A DNA stretch of 37,137 bases from Candidatus Obscuribacterales bacterium (GTDB lineage Bacteria; Cyanobacteriota; Vampirovibrionia; Obscuribacterales; Obscuribacteraceae): contig JAIERK010000164.1 of the NCBI GenBank assembly GCA_019746975.1, positions 1 to 37,137 of the forward strand, in the 5' to 3' direction. The translations under genes and the position numbers were made by a program. Below the pieces are notes generated by a model, which was not told the origin of the DNA, did not search any database, and worked only from the letters and a program-made list of their open reading frames with translations. Positions 8,643 to 17,347 of the stretch are shown piece by piece. Position 1 is the first letter of the stretch. Every line of letters begins with the position of its first letter.

Positions 8643-11432
8643 CTAATTACTGTCGTGCTGCAAGCCGAGATAATACACAGCTTGCCTACATGCGTCGGTG
8701 TGACTTAACTTAGGATTCTTAGCCTTGACCTCCTTGATCATATTGGCACGCTTCGGGATATCCTTGATCGGCTCCGATGTACAGATCCAGTAGTCCATCG
8801 GTGATGGAACAAGTCTAATTGTTCCGCGCACCGCGCCGACGATTAGTAGCGCCTGACTTTCCCTGCGCTTCTCTTCATCCTTCGCGAATTGCTCGATAGC
8901 AAAAACCTCGGCGTCCTTGAGCCTGAGAGTCTCCTTGAGTAGCTTCAAGTCGGACGGGTCCTGCCTCAATAGAATCTTCATATGTGCGTTCTTAACAACA
9001 GAATCGGCTTGTTCCGACTGGCGGAAAAAGTCTTTCAACTGCTGAGTGATGGAGACGAGCATCATCCCATAGTGACGGGCGCGTCTCGAAAGGTCATCGA
9101 GCAAGCGAGCTCCGGCTTTGAAGCGCATGAGAGTGGAAGCCTCGTCTATGATTGCAGCAAATCGCACCATCCGCTCCTTCGATTCAGCAGCTCTTCGTCT
9201 GATGAAGTCGGCAAGGATGAACACGGCGATTCGCTCTAGGCGCGGTTCGTTGACTTCTCTTGTATCAAAAACGATGAATAACTTTTCGGTATCAACGTTG
9301 GTATATCCGTCGACCAGTCCGCCAAAGGCACCAGATTTGGTGAACAATGACAATCCTCTGGAGAACATATGGAGACGATCTCTCTGGATAGGATCGACTT
9401 CCGTAGTAGCTGCCTGAGCGGTAACACGAGTGAGATCCGACATAGTCGGCACGGTACCGGTCAGTGCTGCTTCCATGTAACACAGACGAATCAAACCATC
9501 GAGCAGAGATTTCTCTTCCACGTTAAGCTCGTCTCGCCCGTCCGGAGCCAACATCAAATCCAACAAAGACAATAGACGTGAGATTTTATCGTGCGAAGGT
9601 TCACCCTTAGACTGATCTTCAGGACCAAGGTCGAATGGATTCAACAGAAATCCTGAGTTGGGACCTAGATCAACATAGGCGCAAAGATCCGGTCCAAGAA
9701 GCTCCGTGATGAATCGATATGCACCAAATTTGTCGACGGTTTTATCAATCAAAACAAAGCGCACACCCATTGGTAAGAGGCGCAATATAAGCATCGACAC
9801 AGCGAATGATTTACCCGCACCGGTCGTACCCACAACGAACATGTTGTTAGCGTCTTTACCCGCACCTCGGAAGAAAGGATTAAGCAGCACTGGCTCTCTT
9901 GATGTCAGTGCGAATCCGAATGGCACACCATCGGGAGTACCACATGATGCTGTGAAAAACGGCCACAATGTCCCCACTATTGGAGACATCACGCGGTGAA
10001 TGATGGCAAGCCGGTCTACACCGACCGACAAAGTCGACTGCCAGGCATCGAGCTGCAGCAACTGACCACGATCCATATTGGCACCGCGGTTCTTGAACAC
10101 TCGACGAATTTCGTCCATGTTCTGGTTGAGCTGTTCGACCGAGTCGCACTGAGTTGAAATGTAGAGACTGCAATCGAAGGCCTTATTAGAGCTGCGAAGG
10201 AATTCTTGAATAGCCGCAGCCGCGCGCCTCGTGCCTTCCAGTCCTTCAAGGTCTGGGGTGGCTAGCTGCGTATTCGTGACCATTCCAAGGTGATACTTCC
10301 GCTTCAGCTCTGCCCGCACCTTGTCCTGGTTACACTGGTGGATGAAAACAGACATGGTGTACTCGACGCCGAGCGTCAACAAATCAACCAGCCATCCCAT
10401 CCAGGTATCATGCGGCATTTTGAACATGTACTGCGTGCCGATATACTTTCCATCCAACCACAGATATTCGTTGTGAACCTTGAGAGCGCTGCCGGCGAGA
10501 CTAGAGGCTTCGGCTACTTGAGGATGCGACGGGGGTGCTTCTGGATCGCGATGAGCTAGAGATGGGTTTAGATCTGAGTAAATCAGGCTCCTCACCTCTT
10601 TTCTCGTGAGGATGCGGGGACGCAAGTTGCCGACGCGCAACTGCTCGAACGCCGTCTTGACCAGACGATTGAGATTATCTAGATACTCTTCGTGCTTCTG
10701 AATCGATCGTCGACCAGACCAGATCTGTCCACTCTTACAGTCTGGTGGCTGATAGCTAATCACGACATAGAAGTCGCGCTGGGGTACGAAGCTGACGTCC
10801 TGAATCCGGCGAAACCATTTGTCCGTGTAGTCTGCGTACCATTTCAGATACTCGTTATCAGCCATGATTGTTTTCTGATAACGAGACAGATACTCATCAA
10901 CCGACAGGTGTCGCGACTTGATAATAATCTGAATGTCGCTCTCGCAAGAGTTGACGAAATTGGCAAATTGCCTGGCCATCAAGTCTCTATCGGCATCGTC
11001 GAAAAGCAGAACATTGATGCCCTTGACCGCGAGATACTTGCGCATACTCCCATCGGCCAGCACGACGAGTCCTTCTTCCTCGTCCTCACCGGGGATGGAA
11101 TGCAAGAAACAGACGTCTTGCCAGCTCGCCTCACCCCGCCTGTCGGCAGGTGGGTCATCATCACCAATTTCCGATAGGTCGCGATTGGCAGTGCCAAACG
11201 GCAAGGTGTCTCTCAGCAAAGCCGGGAGATTGTTGTAAAAACCGGCAACAACATTTTGGAAGGACGGAGTGGCGGTTGTCTGGATCAGCCTTCCGGAAGG
11301 CTTATTATCGTCCTGACCGTCTTCACCATTATCAGCAAGTCTCTTGCGACCTTTTTTCTGATTGCCTGATCGCTCCTGTCTTCGGGAGCTAGGAACTCCT
11401 CTGGCTGGCGATGATCGAGCGGTACGTGACAT
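8643..11432 (-). CDS. VirB4/TraC-family conjugation-type ATPase
   Basis: A 929-aa protein, somewhat longer than typical VirB4 (~800 aa), with a disordered, basic N-terminal ~60 residues (SSPARGVPSSRRQERSG). An N-terminal VirB4 domain follows (QFANFVNSCESDIQIIIKS; YLSRYQKTIM). The C-terminal RecA-like ATPase has Walker A GTTGAGKS near residue 535 and Walker B FAAIIDEAS near residue 758. Other VirB4-like stretches are DLGPNSGFLLNPFDLG and RRARHYGMMLVSITQQLKDFF. VirB4 ATPases energise T4SS assembly and substrate transport at the inner membrane. It lies 55 nt after the PrgI-like gene, a pairing typical of T4SS loci. No relaxase or VirD4 coupling protein lies nearby, so use in DNA conjugation is not implied. 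Confidence 0.92.
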   Translation of the reverse strand: MSRTARSSPARGVPSSRRQERSGNQKKGRKRLADNGEDGQDDNKPSGRLIQTTATPSFQNVVAGFYNNLPALLRDTLPFGTANRDLSEIGDDDPPADRRGEASWQDVCFLHSIPGEDEEEGLVVLADGSMRKYLAVKGINVLLFDDADRDLMARQFANFVNSCESDIQIIIKSRHLSVDEYLSRYQKTIMADNEYLKWYADYTDKWFRRIQDVSFVPQRDFYVVISYQPPDCKSGQIWSGRRSIQKHEEYLDNLNRLVKTAFEQLRVGNLRPRILTRKEVRSLIYSDLNPSLAHRDPEAPPSHPQVAEASSLAGSALKVHNEYLWLDGKYIGTQYMFKMPHDTWMGWLVDLLTLGVEYTMSVFIHQCNQDKVRAELKRKYHLGMVTNTQLATPDLEGLEGTRRAAAAIQEFLRSSNKAFDCSLYISTQCDSVEQLNQNMDEIRRVFKNRGANMDRGQLLQLDAWQSTLSVGVDRLAIIHRVMSPIVGTLWPFFTASCGTPDGVPFGFALTSREPVLLNPFFRGAGKDANNMFVVGTTGAGKSFAVSMLILRLLPMGVRFVLIDKTVDKFGAYRFITELLGPDLCAYVDLGPNSGFLLNPFDLGPEDQSKGEPSHDKISRLLSLLDLMLAPDGRDELNVEEKSLLDGLIRLCYMEAALTGTVPTMSDLTRVTAQAATTEVDPIQRDRLHMFSRGLSLFTKSGAFGGLVDGYTNVDTEKLFIVFDTREVNEPRLERIAVFILADFIRRRAAESKERMVRFAAIIDEASTLMRFKAGARLLDDLSRRARHYGMMLVSITQQLKDFFRQSEQADSVVKNAHMKILLRQDPSDLKLLKETLRLKDAEVFAIEQFAKDEEKRRESQALLIVGAVRGTIRLVPSPMDYWICTSEPIKDIPKRANMIKEVKAKNPKLSHTDACRQAVYYLGLQHDSN

Positions 11433-11487
11433 CCGTTAAAACCTGCTTTCTTCCTGACCTCAGTTTAATCCTTAAAACGCCATCAGA

Positions 11488-11877
11488 TCAACCTTTGGGG
11501 CGGCTATCTCCTCTGCCTACATAGAATTCTTCCGCGTCAGAGCGTTCGATAATCGTAGGGTCGGGATAAAGAGGTGCTTCTTCTGCTCTTGGGATGAACA
11601 AAGTTGGCATAAGTCCCAGCCGATAGGCGATCATGTTCCTCCACCAGACCAGCGGCTTCAGGTCAGTGAAGCTGCCAACGACAATGGACACACACACTAT
11701 GCCAAGCCCGAGCCAGAATCCAGCAGGGATGTTGGCTATTTTAATCTCACCGGGAACCCGTGAAGCGATTGCGAAAGCCACGATAATACCGATCGCCAGC
11801 CACATGATCTGGCGAATGGTCATACCGAAAAGCTTGAAAGGCTCTTTCAGGTTAATTACTCGGTGGACTTGGGACAT
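11488..11877 (-). CDS. PrgI/VirB3-like T4SS inner-membrane protein
   Basis: A 129-aa protein starting at an ATG with a strong GAGGAG five to six nt upstream. It begins with a short amphipathic region (HRVINLKEPFKLFGMTIRQ), then two membrane segments (IMWLAIGIIVAFAIA and GFWLGLGIVCVSIVVG). A cytoplasmic tail follows with the WWRNMIAYRLG-type segment. This architecture and its place directly before virB4 match the PrgI family (PF12666), the VirB3 equivalent in many T4SSs. VirB3 works with VirB4 at the inner membrane. It heads the PrgI-VirB4-VirB8-like gene group. Confidence 0.75.
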   Translation of the reverse strand: MSQVHRVINLKEPFKLFGMTIRQIMWLAIGIIVAFAIASRVPGEIKIANIPAGFWLGLGIVCVSIVVGSFTDLKPLVWWRNMIAYRLGLMPTLFIPRAEEAPLYPDPTIIERSDAEEFYVGRGDSRPKG

Positions 11878-13061
11878 GGGGTCTCCTCAAGAATCAAATG
11901 GTTCTGTTCTTTTAGATTCAATTGCATCACCTTTCTTGCCATTAGTGCATATTTTCCCGGTAGATGCACTACTTCACTCTTCAAATGTTCAAAGGATTTC
12001 TGAAACTCGGTTTCTCCTTCGCGATAGTCACAAATCAGGAGTCAATTTCGCCTTTCTCGCCTCTGGGACAGAAGCCAACCGCGATTTAATGGAATTGTCG
12101 AAGCCAATCTTCGGTATCGTTGAGCCTGGCAAATTGCGTAACGTAGTCATCCGGAGCAAATCTGACCAACGGAAATCTCTTACCGGTTCGGTTCGTTCCG
12201 AAGTCAAGGACGTTTACCGAACGTGTGGAGTAGCCTAACTCAACACCGCTGGCTCGCTGGTCTTGCTGAAAGGCGATTGCCCAATCAGCCAGCCCGCAAG
12301 ATGGACAGGTAAATACAGCATTTTGTTCAAACTGCTCAGAATTGCCCTGACCAGGAGCCTGAGCTCCGCTTTTGTTACCCGTGTCGACTATGAGCTGAAT
12401 CTGTCTGACCTGAATGCGGCTCCACAGTTTTGGCACTTAACTCAAATGTCCGCTAGATGCATTCGGTTTCCTCGGGAAACCCGGACACCTGCCGTCAGAA
12501 TAAGAGAATCTGATAGTGAAGCTGATTCTATCTCTACTTAGGTAGCCTGCGTGTTCCTCCGCGTTGTCAATAAGTCCTATGGTACGATATTCTTCGCGAC
12601 TTTGCTACTTAATTGCGGGTCTGGTGCCAGAGATTATAAGATTCGATTTAATGTGGAACACGATTACCAAATACCAGGTGTTCAAACACGCGCAGCAACG
12701 GTCAACATGGGGGCAGTGAAGCGAGTGTGCGACTGGTACTACTAGTGATATCACTGCTATTCGCAAAAGTTGCTTGGTTGCCACTGCCGACACCACCACA
12801 TTGTTGAGCCGAATTGAGCGTGAGGGAATAAAAAGCAGCGTCAAAAACGCATCAAAGATGCTTTGTTTGCTTGGTTTGAAAGGCAGCGATTGCAGTCTGC
12901 GCCGAACTATGCCGCCGGCGAATGGATCAGAGACGGAGCGGATGCGTATTCCATAGAGGGAATCAAAGGCGGTGTCGAAATATGCCGTCGAAGGAATGGG
13001 GCGGAGCGGGATTCCGCCGACAGAATAAAAAGCCGGGTGAACTATGCCGAGAGAAGCCGCT
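11878..13061. other. Long gap with no convincing intact gene
   Basis: Nearly 1.2 kb within an otherwise densely coding locus. It should hold the promoter for the PrgI/VirB4 group. Two weak frames are listed separately. It also holds a perfect 12-bp palindrome AGTGATATCACT at 12744-12755. Two different 11-mers each occur twice: GAATAAAAAGC at 12826 and 13023, and GAACTATGCCG at 12904 and 13039. A small hairpin at 12849-12861 (GCATC/GATGC, followed by GTTTTT on the minus strand) could be a weak terminator for the lipoprotein gene. The pattern suggests decayed coding sequence. Confidence 0.45.
12086..12436 (-). CDS. Possible small hypothetical protein or gene remnant
   Basis: A 116-codon minus-strand frame with a GTG directly after an in-frame stop and no ribosome-binding site. 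It contains a CPSCG pair of cysteines (TCPSCGLADWAIAF) like half of a zinc ribbon, and the C-terminal half reads like ordinary protein (RFPLVRFAPDDYVTQFARL). It could be the 3' part of a broken gene or chance. I do not recognise it. Confidence 0.25.
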   Translation of the reverse strand: MPKLWSRIQVRQIQLIVDTGNKSGAQAPGQGNSEQFEQNAVFTCPSCGLADWAIAFQQDQRASGVELGYSTRSVNVLDFGTNRTGKRFPLVRFAPDDYVTQFARLNDTEDWLRQFH

Positions 13062-13096
13062 TCAGTTATGATTGCGCTTCAGCTGAATGTTGTTAG
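12824..13096 (+). pseudogene. Possible remnant of a plus-strand coding sequence
   Basis: After a stop at 12821-12823 the frame stays open to 13096. The first half looks protein-like: KRIKDALFAWFERQRLQ, then APNYAAGEWIRDGADAYSI and EGIKGG. The second half becomes Arg/Ser/Cys-rich and resembles noncoding translation. No ATG or ribosome-binding site is in position. The frame overlaps the 3' end of the convergent lipoprotein gene by 35 nt. A decayed gene is the best guess; chance is possible. Confidence 0.22.
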
Positions 13097-15065
13097 AGCC
13101 GTCTGAGATGTACACCGACAGACGGTCATTCCAGGGGCGACCAAACAAAGTAATTTTGCCCTGGACCTCGCCGTTAGGCCGTACTGAAGTCGAATCGAAT
13201 TCCGCTCGCATTGCCGCTTCTGAAATCTTCTTATCGCCTTCGGCGATGGAGATTACTTCAGGTGAGAACTTGAACGTTTCGGAACCAGTGTTATGAATGG
13301 CCACAGTCAAGATCGACTTGCGGGCGGTGATTTCGATGTCCTTCAGCTCGAAGCTAATCGGACCGCTTTGAGTTCTTGGACTTTCCGGAGGAACTTCGCT
13401 TTTGGAACCTCTGAACGCGACAGGACGGGAGGGAGCGAGATCTTCACCCTCATCTGCACTCTTACCTTTTTTGTCCTTTTTAGGTTTAGGACTTTTATCT
13501 TTGGAAGGTTTGTCATTTACTTTTATAGGCGCCGGAGACTCAGCTACAGCTTCTTTGACAGGAGGAGACGATTTCTTACCACCGAACGAGAACATCGAAC
13601 CGAACATGCCCCCAGGTTTCGAATCAACTTCAATGGGCTCAGCAGACTTCTCTGCTTGAGCAAGGGTCTGAGCGCTCGGAGTGATTCCTGATATTTTGCC
13701 GATAATGCTACGAGCAGCTTGAGCACCTGCTACAGCCGCCAGCTCTTCCTGTGCGGCTCTCATATCTTCAGTAGCTGATTGAGCCGCATCCGTCGCCCGT
13801 GCCATATCTGCTTCAGCTCGCTGCTTCTCTGCCTTTGAGCTCGCTACCTCGATCTCTTGCTTCCTCGCCTGCACAGTCTGCTGTTGTATTGCGTACTTGT
13901 TGTAGGCGTAAAGATAGCGATAGTAGCCCTGCACTAGTTCAAACTGAACCTTCCTCACATGCTCGATCGATCTGCGATCCGATGCGATCGGCCGGAATAT
14001 CGACGCTACACGCCTTGGAGCAACTGTGAACATGCCCTTCGTTGCATCGGGTGGCAGCCCTACATCCACGCGGCGTAAAATACCTTGGAGATCCTTTTCC
14101 CTTTCCATGAGCTTCTGCATGGAGTAGGTGTTTTGGGCACCGGTCCAGAGAATTTTTAGATCTTCTTTCTGCTTGTAAGGAGAACGACTTTCCATCCCGG
14201 TCGGTCTAATAGGTACGAAATCAACCTCTTTCTTCTCTGGCTTCGCGGATGCGTCTTCATCGTCCTCAGAACCATCTTCTTCGCTATGATGCCGCTTTCC
14301 ACTGCCGAACAGACCTTGCGGACGCTGAGGTTCTTGAGGTGGCGGCACTGCCTGTGGTGGCGGCTGATACTGCGGTGGATAGCCCTGCGGCGGGTATCCC
14401 TGAGGAGGATACTGTGGTGGGTACTGCTGATACTGGATGCCCCACGGATTTAGCTGTGGATTGGCCCACGGTTGATCCTGACCGCCACCGTATGCGACGG
14501 CGGCATTGGTCGAGAGTGTCACCGCTGGAGGTGGCGGTACGAGACCGCCGGCTACCGCTCCTGGAGGAGGCGGCGGCACACTACCAGAGTAATGACTCGA
14601 GTACGAAGCTGCTTCGGGTGGAGACTCAACCGGAGTACCTGCGTCTTTTGCCGGGGTGATAGTGGTCCCATCGATTTTGGAAGTCTCCGCCGCCTGAGCT
14701 GCCGAAGAGGAATTAGTCTGCATAGGATCGTAGGAGTTGACCACCGGTCCGTTCTGCGCGATTGTCTCAGCCGGTGGCGCAATCGGATCGGTGGAGACTG
14801 GCGGGAGGACTCGACCCATACCGTTCATGCTGGCTTGGTTGTCAGCCTGCATTTTAGCGAATTTGGCTTGCTCTTCCAGCATACGAGCTTCGGATGCCCG
14901 AAGCTCTTCGACTGTCTCTGCGCTTGCTTTGGGATGCATGCGACCAAGGACACCTCCACTACTCTGCTGATTAGCTCGAGCTGTGTCTGCTCCGGGCGCT
15001 CCCAGCCCACAGCCGCTCACGCTACCCGAAACTAAAATAAAGAATGTGGTTAGTAGAAGTCGCAT
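13062..15065 (-). CDS. Large proline-rich, coiled-coil lipoprotein
   Basis: A 667-aa protein with a lipoprotein signal peptide: hydrophobic core LLLTTFFILVSGSVSGC with Cys at the lipobox (residue 19). Residues ~20-170 are low-complexity Ala/Ser/Pro. A Pro/Gln/Tyr repeat region follows (YPPQGYPPQGYPPQY, near 215-245), then an acidic/basic patch. Next is a helical domain with a probable coiled coil (KYAIQQQTVQARKQEIEVASSK to RAAQEELAAVAG, ~390-450), a Lys/Pro-rich linker, and a C-terminal beta-rich domain of ~110 residues (ISFELKDIEITARKSILTVAI to SDGSNNIQL) resembling an Ig-like fold. It lies 11 nt after the upstream secreted-protein gene. It could span the envelope as an outer-membrane-anchored part of the T4SS-like apparatus. 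Family not recognised. Confidence 0.8.
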   Translation of the reverse strand: MRLLLTTFFILVSGSVSGCGLGAPGADTARANQQSSGGVLGRMHPKASAETVEELRASEARMLEEQAKFAKMQADNQASMNGMGRVLPPVSTDPIAPPAETIAQNGPVVNSYDPMQTNSSSAAQAAETSKIDGTTITPAKDAGTPVESPPEAASYSSHYSGSVPPPPPGAVAGGLVPPPPAVTLSTNAAVAYGGGQDQPWANPQLNPWGIQYQQYPPQYPPQGYPPQGYPPQYQPPPQAVPPPQEPQRPQGLFGSGKRHHSEEDGSEDDEDASAKPEKKEVDFVPIRPTGMESRSPYKQKEDLKILWTGAQNTYSMQKLMEREKDLQGILRRVDVGLPPDATKGMFTVAPRRVASIFRPIASDRRSIEHVRKVQFELVQGYYRYLYAYNKYAIQQQTVQARKQEIEVASSKAEKQRAEADMARATDAAQSATEDMRAAQEELAAVAGAQAARSIIGKISGITPSAQTLAQAEKSAEPIEVDSKPGGMFGSMFSFGGKKSSPPVKEAVAESPAPIKVNDKPSKDKSPKPKKDKKGKSADEGEDLAPSRPVAFRGSKSEVPPESPRTQSGPISFELKDIEITARKSILTVAIHNTGSETFKFSPEVISIAEGDKKISEAAMRAEFDSTSVRPNGEVQGKITLFGRPWNDRLSVYISDGSNNIQLKRNHN

Positions 15066-15076
15066 TTGTACTCTTA

Positions 15077-15790
15077 CTACTTGGTTTTGCTAAGGAGAGT
15101 TCCTCTAACAATACCCTCTGTTCTTCCAGAACCGCCGCTGGAGGTGCCGCTAGTCGGCACTCCAAAGTTGTTGCCGTAAGAGGCTGCTTGTGGCGCTTGC
15201 TGCGCCCGCATCTGGTTGCCACGCGGTCTAGCACCGCCACCGCCCAGTGAGCCTGTCGGATAGGTTCCGCCGATTGCCTCTTTCGGCTTCATTAGTTTAC
15301 CCATGAGGCGATTGGTCGAGGTTCCATCCGCCAGGGCGTTGCGTGGTGCCATCCCTCGTGCGGGGATGTTGCTCTCGCGGCTGAATCCCGACTTCGGTAG
15401 AGGAAGTTGACCGTTATTGTCCGGAGAACGGTAAGGCTGGACTCCTGGACCACCGAGCTGCACAGGTGCGCCGGATGATCCGCCGCCGGAGGGGACATCG
15501 CCGAGAGCTCCTGCGCCATTACCGCCAAACCCACCGCCATTGGCTTGCGGTCCGGGTGGCAGAGCGATCATCGGAGCGCTGGCTGGCGCTTCGCGGAAAT
15601 CACGGATCACTGGACGTTCATCCAGAATCTGCATCTGACGCGGCGCGTTGAAGAACTTGGTCTTATCAAGCTTGTTCCCTTGTATGTGCCCCTGGAATCC
15701 GCCTTGCGCGAAAGCGGGACTGACACCAATAACGGTACTGAAGGCTAAGACTGTCAGGGTAAGTATTCCAAATCTCATGGCTGTCCTCAT
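15077..15790 (-). CDS. Secreted Gly/Pro-rich protein
   Basis: A 237-aa protein with a clear Sec signal peptide (FGILTLTVLAFSTVIGVSPAFAQ). The mature part is low in complexity, rich in Gly, Pro, Asn and Arg (GGGFGGNGAGALGDVPSGGG). One more conserved-looking segment lies soon after cleavage (LDKTKFFNAPRQMQILDERPVIRDF). Two starts are possible: the ATG at 15790 with AGGAGA about 9 nt upstream, or the ATG at 15778 with AGGA close by. It is the middle gene of a three-gene run (15821-16945, this gene, 13062-15065) with gaps of 30 and 11 nt. Function unknown; an extracytoplasmic structural or linker role is inferred. Confidence 0.75.
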   Translation of the reverse strand: MRTAMRFGILTLTVLAFSTVIGVSPAFAQGGFQGHIQGNKLDKTKFFNAPRQMQILDERPVIRDFREAPASAPMIALPPGPQANGGGFGGNGAGALGDVPSGGGSSGAPVQLGGPGVQPYRSPDNNGQLPLPKSGFSRESNIPARGMAPRNALADGTSTNRLMGKLMKPKEAIGGTYPTGSLGGGGARPRGNQMRAQQAPQAASYGNNFGVPTSGTSSGGSGRTEGIVRGTLLSKTK

Positions 15791-15820
15791 TGTTTTTTAT
15801 CTCCTACGCCTAGACTAGCA

Positions 15821-16945
15821 CTAACGTCCGCCTGATCGGAAGGCAGACATTCCGGCTGACGATGCGGCTCCCATGGCCGAATTTGTGGTCTGTAAGACGC
15901 GGTTGCCCAGGCGCTTTCCCACTCGGCTCAACATACCATTGCCTTTGCCGGGCGGTCTCTTGGACTTGAAATCATCGTCCGGCAGCGACAGATCTTGTGT
16001 CGATGCCTGATTAATTGAAACAGGTTGAGGAGCTTCCGGCATAGAATCGCCGTCGCCATTCCTCTTATCGTTAAGCTTGGGCTCGCGGCCCAGCAACTTG
16101 TTCATCTGTTTGGTTGTCATACCTTGGTATGCCGGTGCCTTCTCGCCACTGGAGCCGAAAGTATCACCGGCAAAGCTCACGGGCTTGCTATCCGCAGCCT
16201 TTTCTCGACACTTGTAGTATCCGACCGATTGCTTAGGCGCTGAGTAGGCACCTGGTTCTGCGTGGCCGTAGTGCTGGTGAAAACTGATATCTCCGCCACC
16301 ACCGCCGCCGGAACCACCAGACATAGCCGGCATTCCGCCACCGCCATTCATCGGAGGCATCCCGCCGCCACCACCGGAAGTCTGCATGACTTGCCCAGGT
16401 GGCGTCTGTCCGGAGAAAGACCCTGGCACGTAATGTGCATAACCCTGCTTCTTGCCCTGGAAGGGATTGATCGAGGCACCGCCGCCACCCATCGAGTAGC
16501 CGCCGCCACCTCCACCGCCTCCTCCGCCTCCGCCGCCACTCTGGGCGTTAAAGGACATGGCTGTGGTCATGTCGACACCGGGGATGTCCAAACGATCCGG
16601 CAGAGGAGGAAAACCTGGCGGAACAATGGGCTCATCGGCCGGGATCGGCTGAAGGGAGATATCTGGCTTGGGCCGCTTGGGCGTGGGTCGATATGCGACC
16701 ATGCCACCGCCACCGCCACCAGACGGCGCTAGGTTCATCGGAATCACTTGCGGTCTGGTCGGCGTCGTGTTCATGCCGACCGGATGACGCATGTTCTGCT
16801 GGTCACCGATATACTGGCAATCGCCCGGACCATGCACTGACTTGCCCCAGTTAACAGGGGGAAGCTGCGCTGATGCGGGAGTCGAAGAAGATATAACGTA
16901 TGCTAAAACAAGTAAGGCTGACAGTTGATATGTATAGGCTTTCAC
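15821..16945 (-). CDS. Secreted glycine-rich protein with poly-Gly tract
   Basis: A 374-aa protein starting with GTG, supported by a strong AGGAGGGA at 16951-16958, five nt upstream. The signal peptide (LSALLVLAYVISSSTPASAQ) is followed by a segment with GPGDCQYIGDQQNMRHPVG and then extensive glycine-rich sequence. This includes a run of about 13 glycines encoded near 16500-16540 and repeats such as GGGGMPPMNGGGGMPAMSGG. The C-terminal ~100 residues are less repetitive (MTTKQMNKLLGREPKLNDK). It is the first gene of the minus arm of the divergent locus. Glycine-rich secreted proteins can be flexible fibres or spacers. No family recognised. Confidence 0.78.
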   Translation of the reverse strand: MKAYTYQLSALLVLAYVISSSTPASAQLPPVNWGKSVHGPGDCQYIGDQQNMRHPVGMNTTPTRPQVIPMNLAPSGGGGGGMVAYRPTPKRPKPDISLQPIPADEPIVPPGFPPLPDRLDIPGVDMTTAMSFNAQSGGGGGGGGGGGGGYSMGGGGASINPFQGKKQGYAHYVPGSFSGQTPPGQVMQTSGGGGGMPPMNGGGGMPAMSGGSGGGGGGDISFHQHYGHAEPGAYSAPKQSVGYYKCREKAADSKPVSFAGDTFGSSGEKAPAYQGMTTKQMNKLLGREPKLNDKRNGDGDSMPEAPQPVSINQASTQDLSLPDDDFKSKRPPGKGNGMLSRVGKRLGNRVLQTTNSAMGAASSAGMSAFRSGGR

Positions 16946-17347
16946 CTTCGTCCCTCCTGGGATGCAACGAGCTAGAGCAGTGCTCGGTGACTTAATTCGA
17001 TTGCCTTTGCTAGTAATGAGAACTTCAGAAAAAGGATGCCCTAGGCAGAAGAGTTATAAGCTGTAATGAGATCAGTCTAACAATTTATATAGCCGCTGAC
17101 ACCCTCCGATTAGGCACACTAAACCCTGCAGCAAGCGAAGTTACCAATTTTTAATCTTTTTTGGCGCGATTGTCAATATGAATAGATAATTTCGAACAAA
17201 AATGTTACCTGGACAACACTTTTGAAAGACCTAGGCAAAAACCGCTTGCCTTCTAGATTAAACGCGCATAAAAATTTAACATCGATACAATGGATAGAGA
17301 GCATCCGTGTTCGTGCATAGTGTCTACGGGTCCGTGGGAGAGTGCAA
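16946..17347. promoter_or_regulatory. Divergent promoter region of the T4SS-like/TPR locus
   Basis: A 402-nt AT-rich gap between the two arms. For the plus arm a candidate promoter is TTGCCT at 17246-17251 with a 17-nt spacer and TAAAAA at 17269-17274. For the minus arm, TATAAC (complement of 17053-17058) is a candidate -10 with a poor -35. The ribosome-binding site of the plus arm, GGGAG at 17336-17340, sits 7 nt before ATG 17348. No operator-like palindrome was clear. Confidence 0.4.

Noticed and set aside
11633..12238. 201-codon plus-strand open frame over the PrgI-like gene
   Set aside because: Half of it lies antisense to the well-supported PrgI-like gene, it has no domain-like pattern, and no ribosome-binding site is in place.
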